Positions 16,990 to 25,569 of a stretch of DNA of 64,000 bases are shown one piece after another. A model generated the notes under the pieces. That model worked only from the letters and a program-made list of their open reading frames with translations, did no database searches and was not told the DNA's origin. The translations under genes and the position numbers were made by a program. Source of the stretch: UBA11524 sp045591175. GTDB taxonomy: Bacteria > Bacillota > Clostridia > Christensenellales > Aristaeellaceae. Positions within the stretch are counted from its first letter, which is position 1, and each line of letters begins with the position of its first letter. The DNA lies in the NCBI GenBank assembly GCA_045591175.1, contig JAZNSI010000062.1:81709-145708 (forward strand), written 5' to 3'.

Positions 16990-18469
16990 GAATAAGATTC
17001 GCACTCAGATTCACAATGCTGTGGATCAGTATTGTGCCAAGTGTGAAGTAAACGATGATCCTTATCTGGCGCAGCGTGTCTTGAATGCATCTCATGCTTC
17101 CCAGATGAAAGGTGGAATTGTTGTGAAAAAGAAGCTCTCTGTTGGTTTTGTGCTGATGATGGCAGCGATGCTGCTATCTGTAACCGCGTTGGCTGCTGGC
17201 ATCGTGATGAGCATGATGACCAGCCGTGTGGCTGAAATGGACGCCCAGGGGCAGTTCATGTCCTGGGGATTGGAAGAAAAGCACGCTTTCGTACTTGCCA
17301 TGCGGGACTCCGGCTTCGACATGAATGAAAGTGACTGGGCAATCCTTTCGGACGAAACTCAACCCGATGCTGACCGAGAAGCGGCTGCCGACCGCATTGT
17401 GCACGAACGCTATGGCGCTGTGCAGGAGGAAGCGAATGCCCAGCGCCCCATGCCTCTGGCTTCCGTCATGGGTGAAGCTCCTGACCCGGTCCTGATCTTC
17501 CGTGAACGTTTCCTGGCTGAGCATCCTGACGCTACCGAATACGACTATATGGATGCGCTGGGTTACTGGCTGCGTGATGAATACTATCCGCAGTATTTTG
17601 CCGCACTACTCACTGAAGAACCCGTAGTAGTAGGTGACACCACGCTGACCAAGGAAATGGCAGAAGAGAGTTTCCGTGGCCATCTGACCGAAGTGTTCAA
17701 CTGGCCTGCTTCTATCGTCAATAAGGCTCAGATTGTCAGCGAACAGGATGCACAGAGTGGCGCATGGCATGTGACCACAACCATTGACGCCACGGCTCTG
17801 AAAGATGCTCTTGGCACCATGATCTGCGATGCCACGCTCGAACATGAGATGATCTCGCTGGAGGGTAACAACTATGTTGTTTCCTACTGGGTGACCCGTA
17901 CTGCGAATGGCGGCTGGGAACGTACTGGAAGCCTTGAAACCCTGCTTGCTAATGTCGCAGAAACCAACAGGATTGTTTCTCTGCACACCATCTACATTGA
18001 GGAAGCAGAAGCAATCGGTGTAAAGGCCATTGCCGAGCAATACGGTCTGAGCGATACCGAAGTCAAGAAGTATTTTGTCTACGATGGCGATACCTACTGG
18101 AATGATCCTTCCTGCGTCCGTGTGGCTGTGCTGCTGCGCACCCGTAACAACTCTGCCGCCCCCTGGGATTACGCTGCTATTGTCAACATGACCACAGCAC
18201 AGGTAGACGATGTGTTTGCAGCCAGCGATCTTCCTGGCAGGGCTGTAATCCTCGCTGAAAACTGGGATAAGCTGCAAGAGAACGATGAATGGCTGCACTA
18301 TTACCGCTGGTTCACCACCTGGAATCCCTACGGCAGCGTTGACAACATGCCGCGGGATGATCAGATGGTTATCCGTGTTGCCTTCCAGGAGCATGTGAAG
18401 AAGCAGCAGGAAGCACTGACTGACCCGAATGAGTATTATCCGCTTCAGATCTTCGCGCTGCCGAACTAA
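16982..18469 (+). CDS. membrane-anchored partner of the ECF sigma factor, probable anti-sigma
   Basis: The 495-residue protein has a short cytoplasmic N terminus of about 48 residues, one transmembrane helix (about 50-72, LSVGFVLMMAAMLLSVTALAAG) and a long extracytoplasmic part with no domain I recognise. The layout suits an anti-sigma factor or sensor. The N-terminal part includes CAKC but no clear zinc anti-sigma HxxxCxxC motif, so the function is inferred from gene order. The ATG at 16982 overlaps the sigma gene, with AAGGAGG upstream; an earlier in-frame start lies deep inside the sigma gene and is unlikely. A terminator follows. Confidence 0.65.
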   Translation: MNENKIRTQIHNAVDQYCAKCEVNDDPYLAQRVLNASHASQMKGGIVVKKKLSVGFVLMMAAMLLSVTALAAGIVMSMMTSRVAEMDAQGQFMSWGLEEKHAFVLAMRDSGFDMNESDWAILSDETQPDADREAAADRIVHERYGAVQEEANAQRPMPLASVMGEAPDPVLIFRERFLAEHPDATEYDYMDALGYWLRDEYYPQYFAALLTEEPVVVGDTTLTKEMAEESFRGHLTEVFNWPASIVNKAQIVSEQDAQSGAWHVTTTIDATALKDALGTMICDATLEHEMISLEGNNYVVSYWVTRTANGGWERTGSLETLLANVAETNRIVSLHTIYIEEAEAIGVKAIAEQYGLSDTEVKKYFVYDGDTYWNDPSCVRVAVLLRTRNNSAAPWDYAAIVNMTTAQVDDVFAASDLPGRAVILAENWDKLQENDEWLHYYRWFTTWNPYGSVDNMPRDDQMVIRVAFQEHVKKQQEALTDPNEYYPLQIFALPN

Positions 18470-18482
18470 AACAGAACAGATG

Positions 18483-18515
18483 GTCCGACGTCAAGCGATT
18501 GGCGTCGGACTTTTT
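18483..18515 (+). terminator. terminator after the sigma/anti-sigma pair
   Basis: GTCCGACG (18483-18490) pairs with CGTCGGAC (18503-18510), followed by TTTTT. Confidence 0.85.
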
Positions 18516-18523
18516 CGTTGCAG

Positions 18524-18552
18524 TTGAAGGAAAAACCGGAATTGAGTATAAT
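18524..18552 (+). promoter_or_regulatory. promoter of the two-component operon
   Basis: TTGAAG (18524-18529) and a perfect TATAAT (18547-18552) are 17 bp apart, upstream of the regulator gene at 18622. Confidence 0.7.
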
Positions 18553-18621
18553 AACAAAGAAGAAGCATATTGCTCTTCTTGCTATTGATCGGTACATCAA
18601 CCGAAAGGAAACACAACAGAA

Positions 18622-19290
18622 ATGGTATCGCAGACATATACACTGATGCTGGTCGAAGATGATCAGGCTCTCCGCAGTGGATTGCGTGAACTGTTTGAAC
18701 GTGAAGGCTATCACGTTATTGCGGCGTCTTGTGTTCAGGAAGCTCGCAACCTTTTTGATGCACACATCCACCTGATCGTTCTGGATGTCACGTTGCCCGA
18801 TGGTAACGGCGTTGCTCTGTGTCAGGAATGGCGTAATCAAGGTATCACTACGCCGATCCTTTTTCTCACCGCCAAGGACGAAGAGTTTGATGTCGTGCGC
18901 GGTCTGGACGCCGGTGGCAATGATTATGTGACCAAGCCCTTCCGCATGATGGAGCTGCTCAGCCGCATCCGTGCGCTGCTGCGTACCAGCCGCAGTCAGG
19001 TTTCCACCACGCTTTCCCGAAGTGGAGTTGAAGTGGATCAGGAACACATGCAGGTTCGCAAGAATGGTGAACCTCTGCAGCTGACGCTGACTGAGTATCG
19101 TATCCTGCTGGCGCTGCTCCAGCGCAACACTATCGTTCCCAGAAACGTCCTGCTGGAAGCCCTGTGGGATGTGGACAGCAAGTTCATCGACGATAACACT
19201 CTGTCCGTGCATGTGAGCCGGCTGCGTGAGAAGATCGGTGCTGAGCATATCAAGACCATTCGAGGGGTGGGATATCAGTGGTCGGATTGA
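18622..19290 (+). CDS. OmpR/PhoB-family response regulator
   Basis: The 222-residue protein has a receiver domain (acidic pocket E12/D13/D14, phospho-acceptor D55 in LIVLDVTLPDG, K105 in VTKPF) and a C-terminal winged helix (residues about 125-222) ending in LSVHVSRLREKI and TIRGVGYQW. It is 13 bp overlapped by the kinase gene. Its likely target is the ABC operon 100 bp after the kinase, where direct repeats spaced by 22 bp precede the promoter. Arrangement and length resemble the regulators of antimicrobial-peptide or envelope-stress exporters. Confidence 0.9.
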   Translation: MVSQTYTLMLVEDDQALRSGLRELFEREGYHVIAASCVQEARNLFDAHIHLIVLDVTLPDGNGVALCQEWRNQGITTPILFLTAKDEEFDVVRGLDAGGNDYVTKPFRMMELLSRIRALLRTSRSQVSTTLSRSGVEVDQEHMQVRKNGEPLQLTLTEYRILLALLQRNTIVPRNVLLEALWDVDSKFIDDNTLSVHVSRLREKIGAEHIKTIRGVGYQWSD

Positions 19291-20159
19291 TCGCAGCGGT
19301 TGTGATCTTGGCGCTTGCGCTGATCGTATTGCTGATCGTGCATCTGCTCCAGCGTCGCCGGATTAAGAGATTAGCAGAGCAGATGGAATCCTTTCTGGTT
19401 TCCGGCAGCGATCTACTCAAATTCTCCGTGCAGGAGGATGCTCTGGCTCCCTTGCAGAACGCAGCTGCCGAACTGGAAAATCAGGTGCTGTTGGCACGGG
19501 ATCAGAAGAAGGAAGAACGCCGCGCCACCCGCGATCTGACGGCAGACATTTCCCATCAGCTAAAGACTCCGCTGGCATCCCTGCGCCTGTTTTGTGAGAT
19601 GGACGAAAGCGCCCATGCAAACGAGCAGCTTTCTCAAATCGAGCGCATGGAAAGGCTGATCCAATCCTTGCTGCGGCTGGAGCGCCTGTGTGCAGACGGC
19701 TATGAGTTTACGTTTGCCGAGCAGGATATGGCGTCGCTTGTGCGGGATTCCTGGCAGGGACTTGCGTCTGTCTATCCCAATAAGAAAATGAGAATCGAGG
19801 GCAACGCCACCATTCGCTGCGATGAGAAGTGGATGGGAGAAGCGTATCTGAATCTTTTGAAAAACGCTTGCGAACATACGCCGGAGGATGGCGAGATCAC
19901 CGTGCATCTGGAACAGAGCGATACAGCGTTCTTCTGCTCTGTTTCTGACAATGGCGGTGGTGTAGATGCGAAGGAGCTGCCCCATCTATTTGATCGTTTT
20001 TATCGCGCTCACAGTCGGGAAACGAAGGGTGCAGGCATCGGCCTTTCTATCGTCAAGGAGATCATTCGCCGCCATCATGGCAGTATCTATGCAGAGAACA
20101 TCCCTGGTGGACTCAGGATGAATATCACCCTCCCGATTCTACAAATGATCCGTACATAA
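19278..20159 (+). CDS. sensor histidine kinase
   Basis: The 293-residue kinase has a single N-terminal transmembrane helix (residues 3-24) and almost no extracellular loop. A short linker is followed by the HisKA box DISHQLKTPLA with H93, and the ATPase domain with N box (NLLKNACEHTP), DNGGGV and GAGIGLSIVKEI. Kinases with so little sensory domain often read a transporter partner rather than a ligand, as in Bce-type modules; here the ABC genes downstream are the candidate. The start is a GTG at 19278, overlapping the regulator gene, behind GAGGGGTGG. Confidence 0.88.
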   Translation: MVGLIAAVVILALALIVLLIVHLLQRRRIKRLAEQMESFLVSGSDLLKFSVQEDALAPLQNAAAELENQVLLARDQKKEERRATRDLTADISHQLKTPLASLRLFCEMDESAHANEQLSQIERMERLIQSLLRLERLCADGYEFTFAEQDMASLVRDSWQGLASVYPNKKMRIEGNATIRCDEKWMGEAYLNLLKNACEHTPEDGEITVHLEQSDTAFFCSVSDNGGGVDAKELPHLFDRFYRAHSRETKGAGIGLSIVKEIIRRHHGSIYAENIPGGLRMNITLPILQMIRT

Positions 20160-20180
20160 GGCGCTGAAACAGGCGCCTTT
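20160..20180 (+). terminator. weak terminator between kinase and ABC genes
   Basis: AGGCGC and GCGCCT arms around TGAAACAG are followed by TTTT. Confidence 0.6.
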
Positions 20181-20184
20181 TCCC

Positions 20185-20228
20185 TTACCTTACGAAACCG
20201 TAAGGTAAAAGTCACCTGAACGTAAGGT
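20185..20228 (+). promoter_or_regulatory. probable response-regulator binding region for the ABC operon
   Basis: A perfect inverted repeat with 10-bp arms (TTACCTTACG at 20185-20194, CGTAAGGTAA at 20199-20208) is followed by a second CGTAAGGT at 20221-20228. The two direct copies start 22 bp apart, about two helical turns. A TACGAT -10-like box follows, then AAGGAGGT. This fits activation by the OmpR-type regulator at 18622. Confidence 0.7.
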
Positions 20229-20267
20229 TGGCCTGTTACGATAGACATGCAAGGAGGTATTTGCACT

Positions 20268-20954
20268 ATGGAAATCATTCGCTCTGAATCTCTCAGCAAA
20301 GTCTACCGTACGGGCGAAACAAAGGTTTACGCCCTGAATAACGTGTCCCTGTCCATTGAGCAGGGCAGCTTTACCGCCATCACCGGCCCCAGCGGCAGCG
20401 GCAAATCGACGCTGCTGCATCTGCTATCCGGTCTTGATCATCCCACCGACGGCAAGGTGATTTATCAGGATGCTGATCTGTACAAGTACAAAGATAACCA
20501 GCTGGCTGTGCTGCGCCGCCGCCGTTTTGGTTTTGTGTTCCAGAGCTATAATCTGGTGCGTGAACTGACCGGCTGGGAGAACATTCTGCTGCCCGTGATG
20601 CTGGACAACCGCAAGGCGGATGAAGAACACCTGAACCGTATCATTGATCTGCTGGGCATCCGGGATCGTCTGTCCCACCTGCCCGGAGCCATGTCCGGTG
20701 GTCAGCAGCAGCGCATCAGCATTGCCCGTGCGCTGGCCAATAAGCCCGCGATCCTGTTTGCAGACGAACCCACCGGCAATCTGGATGGCAAGAGCGGACG
20801 TGAAGTGCTGACCCTGCTGCGTCAGGTGAACCGCGAGCTGGGCATCACGCTGGTGTTGGTCACCCATGATCTGAACGTTGCAGAACAGGCCGACCGTATC
20901 ATTCAACTGGAAGACGGCAAGATTGCCAGGGATAGCGAGGTGGGGAACGCATGA
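20268..20954 (+). CDS. ABC transporter ATP-binding protein (MacB/BceA type)
   Basis: The 228-residue ATPase has Walker A GPSGSGKST, the Q-loop in FVFQSYNL, signature MSGGQQQRISIARAL, Walker B ILFADEPTGNLD and H-loop VLVTHD. It belongs to the LolD/MacB/BceA group that drives FtsX-type permeases. AAGGAGGT precedes the ATG at 20268. It overlaps the permease gene by 4 bp (ATGA), so the two subunits are coupled. Regulation is probably through the repeats at 20185-20228. It is the energy module of the exporter encoded by the next two genes. Confidence 0.92.
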   Translation: MEIIRSESLSKVYRTGETKVYALNNVSLSIEQGSFTAITGPSGSGKSTLLHLLSGLDHPTDGKVIYQDADLYKYKDNQLAVLRRRRFGFVFQSYNLVRELTGWENILLPVMLDNRKADEEHLNRIIDLLGIRDRLSHLPGAMSGGQQQRISIARALANKPAILFADEPTGNLDGKSGREVLTLLRQVNRELGITLVLVTHDLNVAEQADRIIQLEDGKIARDSEVGNA

Positions 20955-23728
20955 AGCGCCTCACCATGAATCAGGTGGCGCGGGCAAATCTGCGTCACAA
21001 CCGAAAGGCGTATCTGAGCCTTGCCATCGGTATCTTTCTGGCGGTATATCTGGCATGTACAGCCTGCCTGTGCATTGTCGGCACGATGGAAGCAAACGAT
21101 GCGAAAATGGCTCGTAAAGTTGGCTGGGCAGATAGTGTCTTGACTTTCAACTCGTCGATCACCACCAACGCTTTGCGTCGCACGGAGTTATTTGATGAGA
21201 TCGGCCATGTGTATGTTACCGCTGCGGTTGGTGACAGCAACATCTTCATTGGTCGCTACGATGAAACTGCCGATAAGCTCCTGTATCGCCAGTGTGCGCA
21301 AGGCCGTATGCCTGAAAAGCCTGGCGAGATCGCTGCCGAGCAGAGCGCTCTGGATAAGCTGGGACTGGAAGATGCGCAGGTTGGCGACATCATCACCTGG
21401 CAGCTGAAACCCTTCGGCGTAGTAGCTGACCATTACGAGGAACGTGAATTCACACTGGTTGGCATCCTCACGGAACAGAGCAATTCTTTCGTTGAAATGA
21501 CGCTGACCAATATGCAGGGCAGCACCAATCAGTTCCCGGCCATCCTGACCCACCCCGATGAACCAGATTGTCAGTATGGCACCAGCTGCGTCCATTGGGT
21601 GATGACCAATCGTCCCGGCGTCTCTCTGACACAGATCCAGCAATATGAAAAGCTGCCGCTGAGCAGATGTAAGCGTGTCAGCCGGGTAAGTGGTACAGTA
21701 TCCAGCATCGACCAGGCTTTCTATGAGCTGAATGCCCGAATGTCCCAGATCATCATTTATGTGATCCTTGGCTGCGCGCTGCTGCTGGTCAACTGTGTGG
21801 CCATTGCTTCCGCCATGGAAAGCATGCTGGCGCAAAAGACCGAAGACATTGGCATGATGCGGGCAGTCGGCGCAACCAAGCGGCAGATCCGACGCCTGTA
21901 CAGCCGTGATGCATGGCTGCTTGCCTTGACAGCTCTGCCCATTGGTACAGTTCTCAGTTGTGTGACGGTATGGGCATTCTCTCTGTTTGCGCCCACGGAA
22001 ATGCATTTCTGTCCGGAACCCTGGCTGCTGATCCCTGTGCTGCTTATTTCTCTTCTGTGTGTGCTCGTTTCTTCCGCAATGCCGCTTCGACGTGCTTCAC
22101 GGCAGCTGCCCATGGGTGTACTGCGCGATACTGCTACGCTGCGCAAGGCTAAAAAGTTCAAGCAGCGTAAGGTATTCAAAGGACCGCAGCTGATCGCTTC
22201 CCGGCAATTCAGGCTTCATCCTATGCGTCAGGCAGGCAGTGCCTGCATGGCGGGCTTGATGCTTCTTTGTGCGCTGCTGCTGGGAGAAATCCTTTTCGCA
22301 GCAGATTGGCATTCGCCCAGCAATATGGCGGCTTTCACGCTAACGGCCGGATATGACCTCAGCATCAGGCATGAGCCCTTCGTGCAGAACCAGAGGGATG
22401 ATCGCGGACTATCGCTGAACGATATGAGTCAGCTGCGAACGCTGCCCATGGTCAGCCATACAGAAAGCGTGACCACAACGCAGGTACTGCTACCCTTGCC
22501 TAACGAAATCCCGGCGTATTTCCGGTCTGTGGAATTGGCAAATCCGAACTCAGATGATGGTTTTTCTGCCAGCATGAGCGCCACGATGCTCAGCGGTACA
22601 GATGGCCACTACCTGACCGTAACGGACACCACCACTCCTGCCGATTTTATTGACGAGTTCACTTATAGTACGGCCATTCGTGAGGCGCGGCTGATGCGCC
22701 TTACGCAGCAGGCTCTGGGCATCAATCAGCCGCTTGTACCTGTCACGGTCTATGTGGCAGATCTGGATCACGCTGATTTCAGCAAGGTCCTTCAGGATGG
22801 TAAAGTGGATCTGGACGCATTGGATGCTGGCAGGGAGGTGCTTGTCGCTGCTCCCAGCAGGGCTGTTTACGTGGCGCCAGAAGGCTGGCTCACCCGAGTC
22901 AGTGACATCAACGATCCCCGTGCACAGGTCGTATTCGTTAACGACTACTTCCGCACCGGCATGACGCTGCCCATGGTGCAGCTTTTCGGCAAAGCACCCG
23001 GAAATTTGAACTATTACAGCAGCGATGAGGATTTCCTGGCTTACTATAGAGGCGTGGATCGTGCAGATGCTGCGCCTAAGATTGGTGCTGTGCTGAATGG
23101 TGCTGTCAGGCTGGCCAACACATTCCCAGACGTATTGTGCATCATCACCACACCCAAAGGGGCTGAAGTGCTTGGCCTGAGAACCAACGGTGTAGACGGC
23201 GTAGATGTTTTCCTGTCCGCAATGCCTAATGCTGAAGCAGAAGCCATGCTGGACAACAAAGTAAACCGCATCGGTGCGCGTGGCAGCATGGATGTTACCA
23301 ATAAGCTGGCGGTTCAGCGAGAAACGCAGGCATATCAGCGGCAGCTGATGATGCTCTTTGGCGGGATGGTGCTGCTGTTCTTCGCAGTAGCCGTATCCAT
23401 GCAGGTGACGAACACCGCCCGCCGCATCCGTGCTGACGAACGCATGGTAGGTACGCTGCGCGCTGTGGGAGCTGACGAATATGCTTTGCTATCCTGCTAT
23501 CGTCTGCCCACGATCATTGCTACAGCTGTGGGATATGTTCTTGCGGCGACTGTGTATCTGCTGATGTACTTCCTTTATCCCATCGGCTTCCCCCAATATC
23601 ATCTGTGGCTGTTGGCGGTTGCGCTGGTTCTGGCCGTGCTGAATGCTCTGTGCGTGCTGCTCGGTGTGCGCGGACAGCTGCGCCAGGTATTGGGCAAGAG
23701 CATCGTTGAGAATATCAGGGAGCTGTAA
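20951..23728 (+). CDS. FtsX-family ABC permease
   Basis: The 925-residue permease has an N-terminal helix (about residues 21-45), a large extracellular domain, three helices around 265-375 with the FtsX-type EDIGMMRAVGATKRQI segment, a second extracellular region (about 445-790), and a last set of helices (about 800-920) with a second such segment (ERMVGTLRAVGADE). This is a duplicated FtsX arrangement, as in Bce-like and lipoprotein-exporter permeases. It is coupled to the ATPase by a 4-bp overlap. The role is likely resistance to or export of peptides or lipids; substrate unknown. Confidence 0.88.
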   Translation: MKRLTMNQVARANLRHNRKAYLSLAIGIFLAVYLACTACLCIVGTMEANDAKMARKVGWADSVLTFNSSITTNALRRTELFDEIGHVYVTAAVGDSNIFIGRYDETADKLLYRQCAQGRMPEKPGEIAAEQSALDKLGLEDAQVGDIITWQLKPFGVVADHYEEREFTLVGILTEQSNSFVEMTLTNMQGSTNQFPAILTHPDEPDCQYGTSCVHWVMTNRPGVSLTQIQQYEKLPLSRCKRVSRVSGTVSSIDQAFYELNARMSQIIIYVILGCALLLVNCVAIASAMESMLAQKTEDIGMMRAVGATKRQIRRLYSRDAWLLALTALPIGTVLSCVTVWAFSLFAPTEMHFCPEPWLLIPVLLISLLCVLVSSAMPLRRASRQLPMGVLRDTATLRKAKKFKQRKVFKGPQLIASRQFRLHPMRQAGSACMAGLMLLCALLLGEILFAADWHSPSNMAAFTLTAGYDLSIRHEPFVQNQRDDRGLSLNDMSQLRTLPMVSHTESVTTTQVLLPLPNEIPAYFRSVELANPNSDDGFSASMSATMLSGTDGHYLTVTDTTTPADFIDEFTYSTAIREARLMRLTQQALGINQPLVPVTVYVADLDHADFSKVLQDGKVDLDALDAGREVLVAAPSRAVYVAPEGWLTRVSDINDPRAQVVFVNDYFRTGMTLPMVQLFGKAPGNLNYYSSDEDFLAYYRGVDRADAAPKIGAVLNGAVRLANTFPDVLCIITTPKGAEVLGLRTNGVDGVDVFLSAMPNAEAEAMLDNKVNRIGARGSMDVTNKLAVQRETQAYQRQLMMLFGGMVLLFFAVAVSMQVTNTARRIRADERMVGTLRAVGADEYALLSCYRLPTIIATAVGYVLAATVYLLMYFLYPIGFPQYHLWLLAVALVLAVLNALCVLLGVRGQLRQVLGKSIVENIREL

Positions 23729-23732
23729 TGAT

Positions 23733-25019
23733 ATGAAAATCAGAATAGTATGTGCGGTTTTGTTGGCCGCTGTGTTTCTTGCACTCATTTTCACCCCAGC
23801 GCAGGCAGAAGAAGCATTCACCATTGATGAACGACGGGTTCTGCAAGGTATGAAACGGTCCTGGCTGCAAGGCTATGAACCCACAATCAACCAGAATACC
23901 ATGACGTTCGTTTTGCCGATACTGTCGGGCAGCGCTTCCGGTTCCATTGATGCAGAGATCATCCTTGCCGATGAAAGCATATCACCCTTCAAGCTGCAAA
24001 CCATGAAGGTGAAAGCACAACCTTCTGAAAGCGGCGTGTGGGGTGTGCGCTTTACCCTGAATCTGCATGAGGACAGGCGCAATGGCGATTATGCTGCAAC
24101 TATTCGTATTACCGGCAAAGATCGGCAAGGCAGCGTATTGCAGACAGAAATTCCGTATACTTTCCGCATTCGTGATGGGCAACCCACCCGCGAAGTGATC
24201 CGGCTGCAGGTTGATAAGGTTGAATCGGATTTCAAAGTCGGCGAGGACGGAACAGTCACCATTACCCTGACCAACCCCTGTAAAACGGTACCTTTTGAAC
24301 AGCCGGTTCTGCAGATCAGTGATTCCACGGGTGACATCATTCCGCAGCGGAGCGGCGTCATGTACCTGGACGATCTTGCGCCCGGTGCAACGGTAACCGT
24401 TCAGTTTCCCATGACTGTGCTGCCCAAAGCATCTGTTTCTCCGCACATCATACGGCTCGATATGAACTGGAAGGCGCTTGGACAGGCAGCAGTTCAGTCC
24501 GAAAACCACACGCTGCCGGTAACCCAGGAAATCAAGATGGAGCATGGTGGTCTGCGTATGGCTGACAGCGTTGTTGCCGGTGACGCCATTACCGTGACGC
24601 TTCCTGTCCTCAACCGTGGCAAGGCGAGCATCATTGATGTCATGGTCACGCTGGAGCTGCCCGGTGTTGTTGAAAGGCAAAGTGTGCTGGTAGGGGTAAT
24701 CGCTCCCGGTGAAACGAAGAACGCTCAGTTGTCCATCACACCCAGCAAGCATCTGGAGGGTGAGTTCTCCGGCACAATCACGGTAACTGCAACAGACAAC
24801 GATGGCAACCCAGCAGAGATTTCTCTTCCTGTTGCTTTGTCAGTTGAGAAGCCGGTACAGTACGATGAGAGCAGCATGCAGGCTGCGCAGGAAGAGCAGA
24901 CCAACCCCATTGTCCTGTATGCGCTTGCAGCAGGGTGTGCCATCTTGCTGATCACTTGTATCGTTCAAGGTGCTGTGCTGCGTAAGAAGATCCGGAAGCT
25001 GGAAGAAGACAAGCTGTAA
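23733..25019 (+). CDS. secreted membrane-anchored beta-sandwich protein (COG1361-like)
   Basis: The 428-residue protein has a signal peptide (residues 1-24, cleaved near AQAEEA), several beta-rich repeats with CARDB-like patterns (for example VTITLTNPCKTVPF and ITVTLPVLNRGKAS), and a C-terminal transmembrane helix (about 398-418) with a basic tail. Such proteins often follow FtsX-type exporters in Clostridia. It starts 4 bp after the permease stop; the ATG at 23733 is chosen because the signal peptide begins there. It ends the operon and is the last gene of the island. Confidence 0.75.
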   Translation: MKIRIVCAVLLAAVFLALIFTPAQAEEAFTIDERRVLQGMKRSWLQGYEPTINQNTMTFVLPILSGSASGSIDAEIILADESISPFKLQTMKVKAQPSESGVWGVRFTLNLHEDRRNGDYAATIRITGKDRQGSVLQTEIPYTFRIRDGQPTREVIRLQVDKVESDFKVGEDGTVTITLTNPCKTVPFEQPVLQISDSTGDIIPQRSGVMYLDDLAPGATVTVQFPMTVLPKASVSPHIIRLDMNWKALGQAAVQSENHTLPVTQEIKMEHGGLRMADSVVAGDAITVTLPVLNRGKASIIDVMVTLELPGVVERQSVLVGVIAPGETKNAQLSITPSKHLEGEFSGTITVTATDNDGNPAEISLPVALSVEKPVQYDESSMQAAQEEQTNPIVLYALAAGCAILLITCIVQGAVLRKKIRKLEEDKL

Positions 25020-25212
25020 AGGGCTCAATGCGCGTCCAGTATAGCTTGATTAAAAACTTCCAACATAGCTTTTGTTGAAAACAAGATGTATGTCATACCA
25101 AATAAGCCTCCTGCGCATATGCAGGAGGCTTATTTGATAAATTGGTGCGCACCATCAGTCTTGGATTAGCTTATTCTTGATAAACCTCTTCCTGACATGC
25201 AGGGCTTCTTAC
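25020..25212. other. right-end non-coding DNA of the island
   Basis: The part between the last island gene and the right repeat contains a 16-bp perfect hairpin (25099-25114 with 25121-25136) and no gene. Confidence 0.6.
25099..25140. terminator. strong hairpin near the right end of the island
   Basis: A perfect 16-bp stem with a GCATAT loop has CAAAT and ATTTG at the ends, giving weak T-rich tails both ways. It may insulate the island from the tRNA. Confidence 0.65.
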
Positions 25213-25294
25213 GCGCATACAAAAAACCGCAGACACTCGTCCGCGGTTTTGGCACACCCGGCGGGATTCGAACCCACGGCCTACCGCTTAGGAG
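25213..25294. repeat. right attachment repeat (82 bp) of the genomic island
   Basis: Identical to 3110-3191. This copy is joined to the 5' half of tRNA-Arg, so the island brought a 3' end that restores a complete tRNA and its terminator hairpin (AAACCGC paired with GCGGTTT, 25224-25250). Confidence 0.93.
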
Positions 25295-25326
25295 GCGGTC
25301 GCTCTATCCTGCTGAGCTACGGGTGC
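25250..25326 (-). tRNA. tRNA-Arg (anticodon CCU)
   Basis: The 77-nt sequence folds into a full cloverleaf: acceptor GCACCCG with CGGGUGU, D arm GCUC/GAGC, anticodon stem ACCGC/GCGGU with loop CUCCUAA (anticodon CCU), and T arm GUGGG/CCCGC with UUCGAAU. CCA is encoded. Its 3' 45 nt are supplied by the island's repeat. Confidence 0.95.
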
Positions 25327-25465
25327 AGATGCATGGGGTATTATACCACAGCCGCTGCGTTTTCGCAAGGGGAAAACCGCGGGCATATCGGCGAATGCGG
25401 CAGGTGCGTTCATCCTGCAATTCGCGCAAAAATACAGCGAAAATCCAGTAGAAAAACATAGTAAG

Positions 25466-25491
25466 TGCAGGATTTCTATTGCAATCCTGCA
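25466..25491. promoter_or_regulatory. inverted repeat upstream of gdhA
   Basis: Nine-base arms TGCAGGATT and AATCCTGCA are separated by 8 bp, about 80 bp before the gdhA start; a further ATCCTGCA half-site lies near 25411. It could be an operator for a nitrogen- or carbon-responsive regulator. No T-run follows. Confidence 0.45.
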
Positions 25492-25569
25492 AGTTTCCCG
25501 GTAAAATGTTCCCGTAAAGTTGATCAAGAAGCGGTTCGTCCGCCTCTGCATTTGAAAGGAGATACCCAA

